Assembly (NCBI GenBank): GCA_012932865.1
Contig: SAXG01000021.1
Coordinates: 715,402 to 779,401 of the forward strand
DNA length: 64,000 bases
From: Amylostereum areolatum
Lineage: Eukaryota > Basidiomycota > Agaricomycetes > Russulales > Stereaceae
Direction: 5' to 3'
The translations under genes were made by a program, and so were the position numbers. The notes under the pieces were generated by a model that was given only the letters and a program-made list of their open reading frames with translations, was not told the origin of the DNA and did no database searches. Each line of letters opens with the position of its first letter. The first letter of the stretch is position 1. Below are positions 1 to 11,536 of this stretch, in pieces.

Positions 1-882
1 ATGAGCAGTGGGGACTGCAAGGGAAGGAACGATCGGAGGAGACCTCGCTGGAGGAGCTTACGACTTTGCGTGTTTGATATTGCGGCGGTAGGTGTTTCAA
101 CAGGACAATAGATGTATGGTTTTATTGTATTGTCATCGACCGTGTGTGGCTTGGCTCGAAGGGTGTGGGGACTCTTCTTCTACGGCGTACCGCAACCTGT
201 ACAGAATGAATATTGAATAGGCGTGTGCACGCGGATCAAGGCAACTGAGTGAGCGCTACTCTGCGCGTAACGCTTCCGACATTGGTTGCGAGGAAGTACG
301 TCCTACTAATAAATCAGTCACTGGCATCCGTAGGTTTTCGGACTATTTGAAGCCTTCAACGTATGTGAATTACCTGTCCGACGGCGACAAAAAAGTGCGT
401 TCTGCTAGTGCCGGGAGCCAAAGATTTGGACCCCCCGGACCCCCATCTCCTGAGCGTTGGCCCGGGAACGGGGGCGCTGGCGCTTCTTCATTACATAATA
501 CTCCGCCATACGCGCACTGCACAATCTGTCTCTGATTCCTCCCAGCTTATTCCCAAGTATCACCGCAGAAGCATCGCGGCATGCGTATCGCTTGCCATTC
601 TCCCAGTGGGAAGTCTTCCAGCCTCATGATGCATCAGCGTCAGTTACCGTGATGGATTCTATTATGGGCAGGTCTAAGGGTCTCCTAAACGTTCCACTTC
701 TATCACTTGTCAGTGTTCATTAGGCTCCAAGTGAGTGGGTCCAAACCTCTGACCGCCCACAAGCTTCAACTTGCCAATCTCGGTTGTAACTGGCACCGTC
801 CCCCACGGCGCTCCTATAAGTAATGTCCAAGGTCGCAACGCGCGATGAAGTGTTCACGCCCCAATTCTAGACTGCCCGTCCG
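1..882. other. Left-end stretch with no recognisable gene
   Basis: Only short overlapping open frames without family resemblance are present. A TATA-like CTATAAG lies near position 812 and could have served the P450 remnant that follows. The stretch may hold the end of a gene lying outside the window, but nothing in it supports a call. Confidence 0.4.
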
Positions 883-2158
883 ATGGCCGTCCCCTCTCTC
901 GACTCGAGCTCGATGGCGATCGCCTCTGGCGTAGCAGGAATCGTAACTATCTTCCTTTCGAGTCAGATATATCCTTTCCTGACTTGTGTGATCTTCCCAG
1001 ACATCATGGGTCGTCCTCAATCGCAAACCTATTCCAGGAGACTACGCACTCCTCCTGTACTTCGCATGCGTCCTCGCTCTCTACTCCTACCTCTACGTCT
1101 CCCATCCATCGGAGGCTTTCTATCTCACTTCCCGTCTCACGACCCTCTACTTCACATCACTCGCATCTACCACACTCATCTATCGAGTCTCGCCTTTCCA
1201 CCCCCTCGCCGCATATCCTGGCCCTCTCCTCTGGCGCCTCAGCAGCCTTGTTCTCGTCGTTGTCTCCTACCGCGGTCACCGCCACCTCATCCTTGACGAT
1301 CTCCACAAGAAATACGGCCCGTTTGTACGCATCGGTATGTTCCTTCCTCTCTCCGATTCCCGCACGTGGTGATGGATATGACCGACCCAGGCCCGAATGC
1401 GCTTTCCGTCAACTCCCCGAGTGCATCCAACGTCATCTATGGCGCTGCCCACCATATGGATCAAGAGCGATTCGTACAGGTTCCCGGATCGGATTCCTGG
1501 CGCGGCACTCTTCTTCAAACATAGCCGCGAAGACCACGCGAAGCGAAAGCAGATATGGACCCAGGGCTTCACCGGTGCCGCGTCCGTGCTCTCTTCACGG
1601 TTTTGTGGCTGTATCGTTCTCACCCCAGCTGTGATAGCGTCGAGAATTTCTTCCCTCCCTTGGAAAAACGGACATTGGGAGCTCACTCATTGCATTGAGC
1701 AGCGCACGGATGCTGCGGGGCTGGTCAACCTAGTTCGAATGTATTTGCCACTGGTCCTACTGATTTCATGGTGTGTATTCTAACGTCTCAATGCAGTTTA
1801 GTCCTGTATCCTGACCCGCGTTTAGGGAGAGATGGTCTTTGGCGGGGCCAATAACCTCGTACGTCCTTTTGAATGCGCTCCCGCGTCCCTTATCGATGTA
1901 TTACATTTACCACCTATGCAGGAGTTGATGAGAGATGGTGACCCTCGAGGTCTTGTCCAAGGTGGTAAGCAGGCTACAGGCCGTCCTCGACAGGTCAGGA
2001 CCCTTTAATGCATTCCCGTGTTTTTCGGAGCTAAACCGTTCTATAGCTTCGGTCAAGCACCATGGCTTTTTGATCTCATTCAACACATCCCAAGCCAGTC
2101 CATGCAGCGTCTGCGTAAAATCGCCCGCAGAGATTGATGCGGCGAGGTACCACGCCGA

Positions 2159-2387
2159 CATCAGAAACCTCCCTTAAACAACAAATCCAGCATCGCTATT
2201 AGCCCTTAAGGAATACGGGCTCTATCTCACAACCCCCGTACACATTTCAGCCCGTCGTCGACATTGCCTCATTTTGCACTAAATCATAGTGAGGCAGAGG
2301 GTGACAGCGGACCTCTGACGTGTGCAGTGGCACGGACAGGATTAGGAAGGTCCCCTAGATTTTTAGTAAGGGAGGTTTTTCCTGATG
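2159..2387 (+). mobile_element. MITE copy A inside the P450
   Basis: A 229-bp non-coding element is bounded by inverted termini of the type CATCAG(G)AAAAACCTCCC / GGGAGGTTTTTCCTGATG. Its left end is eroded (AAAAA is reduced to AA). Its interior aligns over its whole length with the reverse complement of copy B, including CCCCGTACACATTTC-like and GAGGCAGAGGGTGACAG-like blocks. There is no open frame and no transposase. The target duplication is no longer visible, which suggests this is the older insertion. Confidence 0.85.
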
Positions 2388-2545
2388 ATGAAGGACGTCA
2401 AGATCCGCGACCTTAGTTCGTACCTCGTATGTCAGTCTATCAAGCTTTTTAAGAAACACTAATCAAGTTGGGGATTGAATAGATTGAAGGCGACCAGCGC
2501 ACGGGAGAACAGATACCACTCGCAGACTTAGAGGTCGACGCCATA

Positions 2546-2839
2546 CATCAGGAAAAACCTCCCTTACTAAAAATCTACTAATTAGAGGGGGACCTTCCTA
2601 ATTCCCTGTTCCCGCTGCCAACCTGCAAGGCACTACGTCAACGTAGGTCCCTGTCACCCTTCTGGCCTCAACTATGTATTTGAAGTGCAAATATGAGGTC
2701 AATGTCGACGACGGTGCATCGAAATGTGTACGGGGTTTTGTGAGAATAGAGCCCGTTAGTTCACTTTAGGAAGGTCCCCCTCTAACTAGCGCTAATTTGC
2801 TGGATTTGTTGATTTTAGTAAGGGAGGTTTTTCCTGATG
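2546..2839 (-). mobile_element. MITE copy B, inverted relative to A, with TA target duplication
   Basis: This 294-bp element has perfect CATCAGGAAAAACCTCCC termini and a second pair of inverted blocks further in (GGGGGACCTTCCTAA against TTAGGAAGGTCCCCC). It is flanked on both sides by TA (2544-2545 and 2840-2841). Removing the element with one TA joins the P450 codons for ...VDAI to VAIQG in frame, so this is a clean insertion. A TA duplication is typical of Tc1/mariner-mobilised elements. The assignment to that superfamily is an inference, because no transposase is present. Confidence 0.9.
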
Positions 2840-3659
2840 TAGTAGCGATCCAAGGAGGTGTGCTCGTTCGCGTCGTCGTCGCCGCCCGAAGACTGAACCA
2901 AAAATGATCAGGCTCCGATAATACTGGGACGACGATGGCTCTCGCGGTGTTTTTCATGCTGTCGTATCCCCCGACGTACCAAAAACTCCAAGCTATCCTC
3001 GATGTGGCTTTCCCAGACCCCACCGCACCTCTCGATAAGCAGACGCTGGCGTCCATCCCGCTTCTCGACGCCGTTCTGACGGAAGCTCTGCGACTCGGGT
3101 CACCCTTCTTCCTTCCACGTATCGTTCCACCGGGACATGCTGTTATCGACGGGAAACTGATTCCCGAGGGCACGACGGTTGCCCTTGCGGCGTACTTCGC
3201 AACAAGTTTCGGAGGACAACTTCTTCCCAGAAGCCGCTCGTGAGTGCTGCACCGTGACCGCTTTACTCACGCGCTGACATATAGGTTGGATCAAAAAGTC
3301 ATTCCAGTCCGGAGAGGTGGATGCCCGGCGGGATGGGTCCTGGGTCCGTGTTGAACAGATCAGCGTTCGTATCGTTCTCGTCAGGTGAGGGTATTCCAAG
3401 TCCCATCTCAGCTGAACATTCGATGTTCATCCGGTACATGCTAGGTCCCTACGTCTGCGTCGCCAAGAGCTTCGCCATGCAGGAGATGCGGCTCTGTTTG
3501 TCCCGCTTAATCCTCACCTTCGACATGTCGCTGCCGCCCGGGTTCAACAGCGCGGCGTTTTACAAGGGCCTACGAAACATGCGCACGACAATGCTGGATC
3601 TGCCCCTCTTCGTCAAGGCCGTTAGACGCAAGGGTAAAGATACTCCGATCTTCACCTAG

Positions 3660-4015
3660 TCGGACCGCGCGCACGAATGATTATCGTATTGTGCATCCAT
3701 TGAAACAACCCCGATTTACGTTAGGTTCCATCATACCCTTGTACTTATGCGCGGGCGCTGATCCAGTGCGAGCCGTGTTGATCGGTACGATACGTACGAT
3801 ATTGACAACCTAATACAACTGTGAACAAGCTTTACCTGTTGCAATCTGTGCCTACATAGTTCTTGCTTCAGTACAGGCGTACGGACGTGGTGATAGTTGC
3901 AGTCGTTGGAGAAGGGGGATCCATGATCATAGCTTCATACAGCGCCAATGAATCGATTAGGGAATACCATGTACTAATATTTACTTGTACCACGCAGGGA
4001 TCCTCGACTGGAGGA
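3660..4015. other. Intergenic
   Basis: This is spacer between the P450 remnant and the 3' end of the methyltransferase gene on the other strand. I see no gene or repeat in it. Confidence 0.5.
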
Positions 4016-4800
4016 TTAAATAATACCAGGGAAAAACATACAAGGCACATCTCGTCTGTACTTCTCCCACGCGTCTCCGAACTTTTCTTTCATCATCCTG
4101 TCCTCCACTGTGGCCCTCTTCGCCACCGACACGAACGTAAACGTACTCAACACCAACCAGACCCAGACCCAGATCCCCCCGCGCGTGTTCATGATGCCAC
4201 ACTCGCGGTTCCAGCTGCCCGGCGCGAAGTGGAGGACGGCAACGCCGATGAAGTGCAGGTATAGGCCGGTGTAGCTCGGGTGGCGGACAAGATTGTACGG
4301 CGCGCGGGTGACGAGCGTGTGGGCGGGTCGGAAGGTGACCTCATAGGTGAAAAGACGGCCGAGAACGCGATAGCACCATACGCGGAGGGAGCATCCCGCC
4401 ATGATGAGGAAGAAGCCGAAGAGGAAGGCGAACGGCGTGGACTGGAGCGCAGCGGGATTAGGGGACCGGGGGCATATGGCGTCGGTGAGGGCGGGGGGGA
4501 GGGGGAATGTGGCGGGGTACGCGGCGGCGACGATCAAGACGAACTCGCAGGCGAGCGAAGTTGTGAGCATCCCCTACAGCAGCTTTAAACCGTCAGAAGC
4601 CAGCTTGAATCGGGAAGAGGAAGGCGGGCGCGTACCCCGGACATGTGACGCAGTATAGGCAGGATCTTGCCCCGCTCGAACGCCTGGCCTGTGTACACCT
4701 CGTCATCGGGGCCCGGCGGGGGGATGGGAGGGGTAATGGAGAGGAGGTGGGTTATTTCGGTCGCGACGAGGGCGAATAGCTTGAAGGATGTGAGCGGCAT
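4016..4800 (-). CDS. Isoprenylcysteine carboxyl methyltransferase family protein
   Basis: Two exons, complement(4636-4800, 4016-4573), joined in phase across a GT-AG intron, give 240 residues. The family methylates the C-terminal prenylated cysteine of CaaX proteins (a-factor-type pheromones, Ras/Rho) at the ER using S-adenosylmethionine. The protein has several membrane helices, the RHPSYTG motif of the cofactor-binding region, and a C-terminal block FGDAWEKYRRDVP...FPGII that matches the FG..Y..Y...VP...PGI signature. The first exon (start MPLTSFKLFA) supplies the N-terminal helix. Fungi often carry several paralogues, so this may be a divergent copy rather than the single Ste14 orthologue. 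The reading frame is intact. Confidence 0.85.
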
Positions 4801-6037
4801 GGAGCTGTGATCAGATCAACTCGGGGGGGTGGCGGGGCGCTCTTGGTGTGGTGTCTGTCATATTTAAGCAAGGCCGGAGGTTGCTCGAATGGTAGATCAA
4901 GCCGGTAGCCACTGTGAAGAGCGCTTGAGATCAAGACTCGAGGGAGCGCGCATCGCTGTCAATACAGTGGATTCATATCCGAAGATATCGCCATCACCAC
5001 CGATTCTTCTGAATCCGTTACCGTTTATGTGTGTAAGGGTGCAGGCGACGCGTCCGAATCTAGCGAGGATGTGACCGAAAGTACTCTCCGATGCCGTTCG
5101 CTGTCCAGCCTGGGTGCGTGGGGATACTGACTCGTGAGCTGGGCGGAAACTGCTGGGGTTCTCCAATCCATCTATTTCGACCACGAACTGCGGAAGTTAG
5201 GGTGAGATTCCATTCAATACACACTAGGTAGGATTCGGAGTGCCGTCGGCCTTGAGCGTTGCACTTGCAGCCACACACACATTATTGGGTCCCGGGAACC
5301 CAATCGACTGGATTACAACTGCAAGCATCGCCTCACCGCTTTGCATCTCGGATGGGATGGCACTATCATGTGCGTCGTGCGAGCAAACGCAATATGCGCT
5401 GTATCTGTGTACCGGACTCCCCACTGCGGGAGAACTCCTTCTGCTGAGATCTTGCCCTATGTAGGAAGAAGGATGGGGATTTACTGGATGAACGCAGTGA
5501 AAATGCCAGAATGCGGCCACTCGCAGGCACGGCTGTGGTCCTGTGGGAGTCAGCCAGCACCTCGCCGAGAAGGAACGATCGAAGAAGTAGAGCAACATCG
5601 GGAAATGTCTAAGGGAAAGGGCCAGTTGACAAGGTTCAGTCACTACAAGCAGGGTTCAACTTTTTTCAAGTTAGTGAACACGGCAATTGTCTGATTAGAT
5701 CAGCCCATGTACGAGTTCGGGCCGCCTCCAACTCACTGTTCCCGACGACGACCGCGGGTTTCTTCCTCTGTCCCTACTTATGCCTGCCCTCGTATGCCTG
5801 CCCTTGCAAATCTTCACACAGACAACATGGACCCCTGATGCCGAGCGTCAGTGACGGCCTGGCGCGCTGATCAAGAAAATCGGTCGGTCATTTCCGCCGG
5901 GCGTCCAGTTAATTCCATGTTCAGCTTCAGCGTTAACGCCGTGCTGCAAGTTTGGGACCGAAACTGCTGCAGTCATCCGTTTTGTGACCTTTGTGCGCAC
6001 TGAGAACGTGGAGCAAAGTTCGCACCCCCCGCCTACC
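4801..6037. other. Intergenic, shared upstream region
   Basis: This lies between the divergent starts of the methyltransferase (4800, minus) and the hydrolase (6038, plus). Several open frames of 60-140 codons overlap here on both strands, but none shows a family motif or splice structure that I trust. Confidence 0.5.
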
Positions 6038-7306
6038 ATGCCGTCCTCAAACTACGCTGAACAATGGATTCTCGGACCCCTCGAAACCTCCTTCTACACA
6101 CGGCTCTACATGCCCAAGGATGTCCCAATCCGGGCTGCCATGGTATTCGTCCACGGCTACTTGGAGCATATAGGCCGATATGAAACATTTCATTCCGCAT
6201 GGGCCGCCCGCGGCGTGGCCGTCTTCGCCTACGACGAGCGAGGGTTTGGCCGGACCGCGCTCGACGAGAAGAAGAGCGCGAAGAGCGTGTATGGCCAGAC
6301 TGGTGGTGTCGTGGAACGTATGCTGGATGTTCAATGGGCGATCAAGTATACCAGAGGGAAAGTCGAGCGCGTGCCCTTGTTTCTTATGGGCCATTCGATG
6401 GTTCGTCTGCTTAAAATCACCTTGTTCTTGCCCGAAATCTGACTGGTGTGCTCTTTCCAGGGAGGAGGTCAAGTGCTGAGCTTCGCTACGAGAACAGAAA
6501 GTCCCCCAGACAAAGAGACCGTGGCCATGTTGTCCGGCGTGATCGCCTCCAGCCCTCTAGTGCATATCACCAAACCGCCCCCGTCCGTGCTTGTGCGATT
6601 GCTCACCATGGTCGGCAAAGTTTTCCCGAACACCGTTCTGTCAACTCCCGTACAGGACAAGGTAGGCTATCTTCTTTGCAGCCCTGTGGACCTCTTCTTC
6701 ATGTTCGCGTGTGGCGTTAGGAATTATCGCATGACCCGACTATTGGCGAGGACAGTTTGAAGGACCCGTGGATAAAAGGCATAGGGACGATACGGGGTCT
6801 TACCGATATGCTCAACAGGGTGCGTTCACCTCTTCACCTCCTGGTCACGATGTCTTTTACTCAACTCCGACAATTACAGGGAGCATTGTTACTGTCACAA
6901 GGATACAAATGTTGGCCGCAGGACCTACCGGTAAGTGAGCATGTCCGGTTCATGCACGTTTCGTCCTCATGTAGTTTGAACACAGGTGTTGATGCTTCAT
7001 GGAACCAAAGACATGGTAAGTTCTTCCGCCGTTCCGATTGACGTTCTCGATTGACGTGAGTCGGACGCTTTGCAGGTCAACTCGTGTCCCTCCACCGAAA
7101 AGTTCTTCGAAGTACTTCAAGCCCCCGACAAGCAGTTGATTATCTATCCCGTGCGTCTCGTGTAGCCCGTTATCATCTGGCAAGCCTGCCTGATCATCCG
7201 TCTTTTCTTCACATAGGACATGTGGCATGATCTTATGACGGAACCAGCTGTGAAAGAGCAGTATTTCGAGGACTGTGCTTCCTGGCTTGAGGCACGTATA
7301 GGATAG
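6038..7306 (+). CDS. Monoacylglycerol-lipase-like alpha/beta hydrolase (serine aminopeptidase S33 type)
   Basis: Seven exons (6038-6400, 6461-6661, 6721-6819, 6880-6930, 6986-7015, 7076-7150, 7217-7306) join without a frame break to give 302 residues. The protein should hydrolyse monoacylglycerols or related esters, as yeast Yju3 does. The evidence is an HGYLEH oxyanion-type motif near residue 40, the nucleophile elbow GHSMGGG split across intron 1, the acid residue in HGTKDM, and the catalytic histidine in MWHDLM near the C-terminus. The length matches the family (about 300). A start 54 bp upstream is also in frame, but MPSSNYAEQW fits the family's N-terminus better. There is no signal peptide, so it is probably cytosolic or lipid-droplet associated. 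Confidence 0.88.
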
Positions 7307-8574
7307 GTTTCAGGTATACATATCGGGGCTAGCGTGGCTTATGCCGCGGACCCACTTTCTCTGACAGGAGGACGCGGGGGCGTCTTTACGCCGCAGTAGC
7401 TTGTATCGTTGTTCTTTCAATCGTGACCAGGGTGCTTTTATGCTTAAGAAGGGCTTGAAGGCGTCGAGTTGGGTCCAAGTCGCCGCTACCCATTTGATTA
7501 TCATGATGCTCATTATCGAAATCATTAGTACGCGACCATGGGACCCCGACGAGCAGTACTTACTGGGCGCAGACGCTGTCTCCAGTTACCGAACGTGTTC
7601 GGGCTTGGAAAGAAGCTTTAGGTACCCATCGATTTTGGAGCCGCATCGTCACCGCTTGATAACCGCGCACAAAGTACTGCTAGTTGCACCGAAGTGCACG
7701 CTGTGTAACACACGCGAATCCCCCCCTCTCGCCTTGAGGCCAACCGACGTCGATGGGCACCATCAGAACTGTACCGATGGACCGTGGAGGGCACGCGTCG
7801 GCTGAAGAGCGAGTTGATCGTCAATGCTGAGCGTTGAGCGCGAACATCAAAGCATTAATCGACGGCGCCCATCCGTAGGACCGGCGCGACCTACGTGCAT
7901 GTAGGTCCCTCCCGCGGGGAAAACTGCCCAAAACTGAAGCATCTACCGGCACGCGTCTGGTTGATGTTTGAGACCGCTTGAAACACTGGCGTTCAGACGC
8001 CCTGCAGACTGCAATCGAAGAAACAATGCTGTGCGTTCCACCCGGGCGGTTATGATCGCGTTCAGCCTGGGATTTGCGGTCCTTTTATCGCAGATCGAAT
8101 CTACTTTCATTGATGTTGGTGTGTGTGGCCGGGCTTGATGGCATGGAAGTGAAACAGTCCTTGTGGCGCATCTGCTTCGCCGACATTTCGCAAGTTGGAA
8201 TGAATACGACATGCGGGGGGTCCCGGTCACCAGATCGTGAGACGAACTCCCGGGTCACCTTTCTTGGCCCCGGCGTCTGTCCACTCCAGATTTCTAGCAC
8301 CGCCAGACCCGGACCTATCTATCTGGTCTACGACCGTGGACCTGCAGACCGGCTGCCACCTCACACTGACACATCAAGTCACTGACTGCAACCTTCTCTC
8401 GATAGTGCGCGCTATTGCCGTCGGATACTGCCCCTGTGCACCGGTCGGAGTTGTTGCCTTAATCCCATCCGTGTGCGTTTAGTATGTAAGTACTCCCTCG
8501 ATCTTTCCCGATTTTCTGGGATCACTAGCGCCCCCGCCCCTTGCTCTCCAGCTATCATCCAGCCAACGCCACCG
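7307..8574. other. Intergenic
   Basis: About 1.27 kb with only short unrelated open frames on both strands. I see nothing further in it. Confidence 0.5.
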
Positions 8575-10735
8575 ATGAGCGCGCCAACTCCCGCCCCCAG
8601 TTCCCCCGCCCCCTTGCCCCACTTCGATCTTAGGAATACGTTCGGTGCCATCTTTCTCGGGGGCACCGCGTCTGTAGGGTAACGTGCATCGTACTCGTGC
8701 TCTTCGTCCGCTAGACTTACCGTGTGCATTCTAGCATCCTTGGGATCACCGTCCTTCAAGCTTGGTTGTACTACTCCAATTACCCCGATGACCGCCGGTT
8801 CGTGAAGCTACTGGCGAGTCACCCTTCATTTCACGCCAGTATCTCGCTCACCGCTCGGTTGTTCTGTGAGTAGGTCGCGGTAGTCTGGTGCGTAATTCGA
8901 TCGTGTTTATTCGAACAATTTCCCTGAGGTTATCCCGTTTTCCCCTGCCGCCTAGCATCATCGAATTCATCCGATCATCGTTCACTGTGGCCGCGACGTA
9001 CCACTATTTGGTCACCGAATGGGGGAATCCGTTAGCGTTGAACCAAAACATATGGTGCGCGGAATATCCACTCTGGTCTACATTCCGGCCACTGGTACTG
9101 ATGGGTCGCTATGTAGGACCTTGGATGTACGTGTCTATGCGCGGAATTTCTTCGTCCCGGATCGTATTACTGACTCCATGCACGTATTAGATTGTTGTGT
9201 TCATGACGGTGACTCGTTATTTACACCAAGCCTTCGTAAACGACTACTAACTATTGAACAGAATCTGGGAGAGCTCTTTGGCCATCTCTACTTCGCCTGG
9301 AGGGTGTGGATCCGTGCGTTTTTGCTGCATCTAAAGCGGGTTTCCGGTGAAGCTGATCGATGCTCTGCCCATTTTCAGTGAGCCGTGGACGGCTACGGCT
9401 CGTGTTGACTTCGTTGATCGTATGTAAAGACCTTTGAAGCCTAGTTATACCGCTATCATAATAATGTTATGCGCAGGTATTCCTCACGCTCTCCAACTTG
9501 GGTAAGCCTGTATACGGATATGCTGCCATTTACTGGCTGAACACGATCATTTTCTGCAGCAATGGGACTCGGTGCGTTCTTACTACTAGTCTGCTCCTAG
9601 TGTTCTGATCTCATATGTTTCTCCAGCTACTTGGGTCTTTAGGCACGTTCTCCATCTTTAGCGAGCAGTCCGTCCGTCTGATCCTATTACACAACAGCAT
9701 TAAGGCGTCGACTTTAACCCAGATATCTGAGGGTCCAATCACCGTAAATCTTTTACCAGCCTTTCTTGCCCTACAACTCGTTGATTCAATCGTGCATATC
9801 AGGTTCTGTCTCCCGTGGCGCTGGGCACCGCGATTGCTACCGACATCGTTATCATGCTGTCCCTCATCTTCCTCCTCCACCGAGGGCGTACCGGCTTCTC
9901 AAAGTAATGGAGATATCCTTAAAGGTCAACTGGCTCTATACACTAACACGCGTCTCTTGTTGTCAGAACAAACCGGTTGATCAATACTCTGATCTTCTAC
10001 GCCATACAAGTTGGCTCGATTACGGCGTTCGTGGCCCTCTCCGATGCCCTCTGGGTTATGTATTAATTTTGATTATGCAGCATTACGGACGTCGTAATTC
10101 TTATCTTGGTGAGTCCGCCTCCCTAAAATGCGCTCAATGTCAATTGAGTCTTAGATGAGTTGTTCAGAACCAAATATCTTCCACTGGATTGAGCTACTTA
10201 GCCGTCTACGCCGTGGTGGGAAATCGTAAGCCTCGTTCGAAACCGACATTGCGTGACCGTCGTACTTACCACCTTCCCGCCAAGTTTACGCAAACGCACT
10301 ACTTGCAAGGTCGTCATTCTCTAGCTGCAGATTATGCCTTTTGATCTAAAAGCTGACATACATCCTTCGCACTAGCCTGAACGCCAGATCTTCTCTAAGG
10401 AGTAGAGAGGCCGTGAGCACAGAACTGTCGACGATGCACACCGCCTCCATGCAAGGTGGCTTCCGCGTCAGTGGTCTGGTCCACCTGTCCTTTTCTCTGC
10501 TGACACGAACCTCCAGTCGCGCAACACTGACAGTTCTGGTGCGACCAGCAAAGAAACAGGGAGAAGTCGCACATATCACTTGTCCACATCGCTGCGTCGG
10601 GGCACCCCCGCCGGCACGCAAGCTTCCACTGTACTAGAACAAGACGAAGAGGTGCGATCCCACCTTATGTTCCCCTTCGGCCTCCCCCTTTCTCCTTCAG
10701 TACCAGCGACCATTGAGGTGGAAGTAAATGACTAA
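8575..10735 (+). CDS. DUF6534-type multi-pass membrane protein
   Basis: This belongs to a large basidiomycete family of seven-helix-like proteins of unknown function. The start MSAPTPAP is followed by TFGAIFLGG, the first helix, LQAWLYYSNYP, then YHYLVTEWGNP, and in the second half ATDIVIMLSLIFLLHRGRTG, TNRLINTLIFYAI and ANALLASLNARSSLR. These are the conserved blocks of the family in order. They are spread over about ten short exons. One intron (after KLL, near 8812) appears to start with GC (GCGAGT) rather than GT. Exons between about 9190 and 9600 are hard to place, and the C-terminus after 10400 is uncertain: I end it at the PATIEVEVND stop, but an earlier stop at 10637 is possible. The function is not known. 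Confidence 0.7.
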
Positions 10736-11536
10736 ATGGATTGTCAGGCCAAGCGTCCTGTATATGTCCAGATGGATCCATCCCTCGACGAACCTGTGTA
10801 CGCGACCAGGGGGCCGAAAACGGTAAGCGCCAAGTGCGGTCTCATTCGATTATTCGACGGCGTTGACCTTCATTGGTATTCCAGCCCGACGAAGATTCCT
10901 CGCCTGTCTGAACCCGTTCGCAGTTATACCCTCTATCCCCGAGTCTACGTTGAAAATTCGCGAAGACGCGCATCGCCTATTTATCGACAAAAGTCCTTCC
11001 TTAGTGACAGTGGACTGACTTGTAAATCTGTATTGTTGCTTGAATCTACCACTGTAGCATAACGATGTAGCCTTGTCAAGGGTGAGTCCACTAGCTTAGG
11101 TCGTACGAAGGGTCAGGAACGTGCGCGGTACCCGCTCCTGGATACGGTGGAGGTACATAGATCCTGAGCTTGTGAAGGTTGACGGAGTATTTCGTCTGCC
11201 TCGGGGAGACTATGGAGGTGCCAATTGCAGTGTGGAAGGGTTGAACTTGTAGTGCCGTTGTCAGTACGTTGTCCGCCCACTGCACGCCACGTGAGCCGAA
11301 GGCACGCCGATATCGAACCAGAACGGAACCGTCGAGAGAACTTTGCTCTTCATCGCCATTCGCAAGCCATTCGCCCTTGTTTCGAAACTTGCCGGAACCT
11401 CGCCTCACCTCGCTTGTGTACCCGATTTTTCAACCATGTGTGTATCTCCACTATATGTGCAAAAATGGCGCTCTGACTCGAGGCTCATCTTTGCTGGCAG
11501 ACAGACACCCGATTTTCCTCTGCCACAGTTTCCCTC
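10736..11536. other. Intergenic
   Basis: No gene is recognised. The last 100 bp or so is probably the promoter and 5' leader of the F-box gene. Confidence 0.45.

Larger units (their letters stand above)
883..3659 (+). pseudogene. Cytochrome P450 pseudogene interrupted by two MITEs
   Basis: Fragments of one fungal P450 lie in the correct order. They are a hydrophobic N-terminal region followed by a proline-glycine hinge (AAYPGPLLWR near 1215) and KYGPFVRIG before an intron; SDSYRFPDRIPG near 1470; a SGSDNTGTT-like I-helix near 2905; the K-helix EALRLG near 3085; and the haem-ligand region GPYVCVAKSFA near 3445 with its cysteine. The frame shifts by one base near 1445 (GAA followed by TIW in another frame), there are further frame changes before the haem region, and two MITEs sit inside exons at 2159-2387 and 2546-2839. 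Intact P450s of this type would be ER-anchored haem mono-oxygenases of about 520 residues. The substrate is unknown. The family assignment is firm. Loss of function is inferred from the combined lesions. Confidence 0.85.

Noticed and set aside
5224..5643. 139-codon minus-strand frame with several cysteines (hydrophobin-like idea)
   Set aside because: The cysteine spacing does not match the eight-cysteine hydrophobin pattern, and there is no signal peptide.
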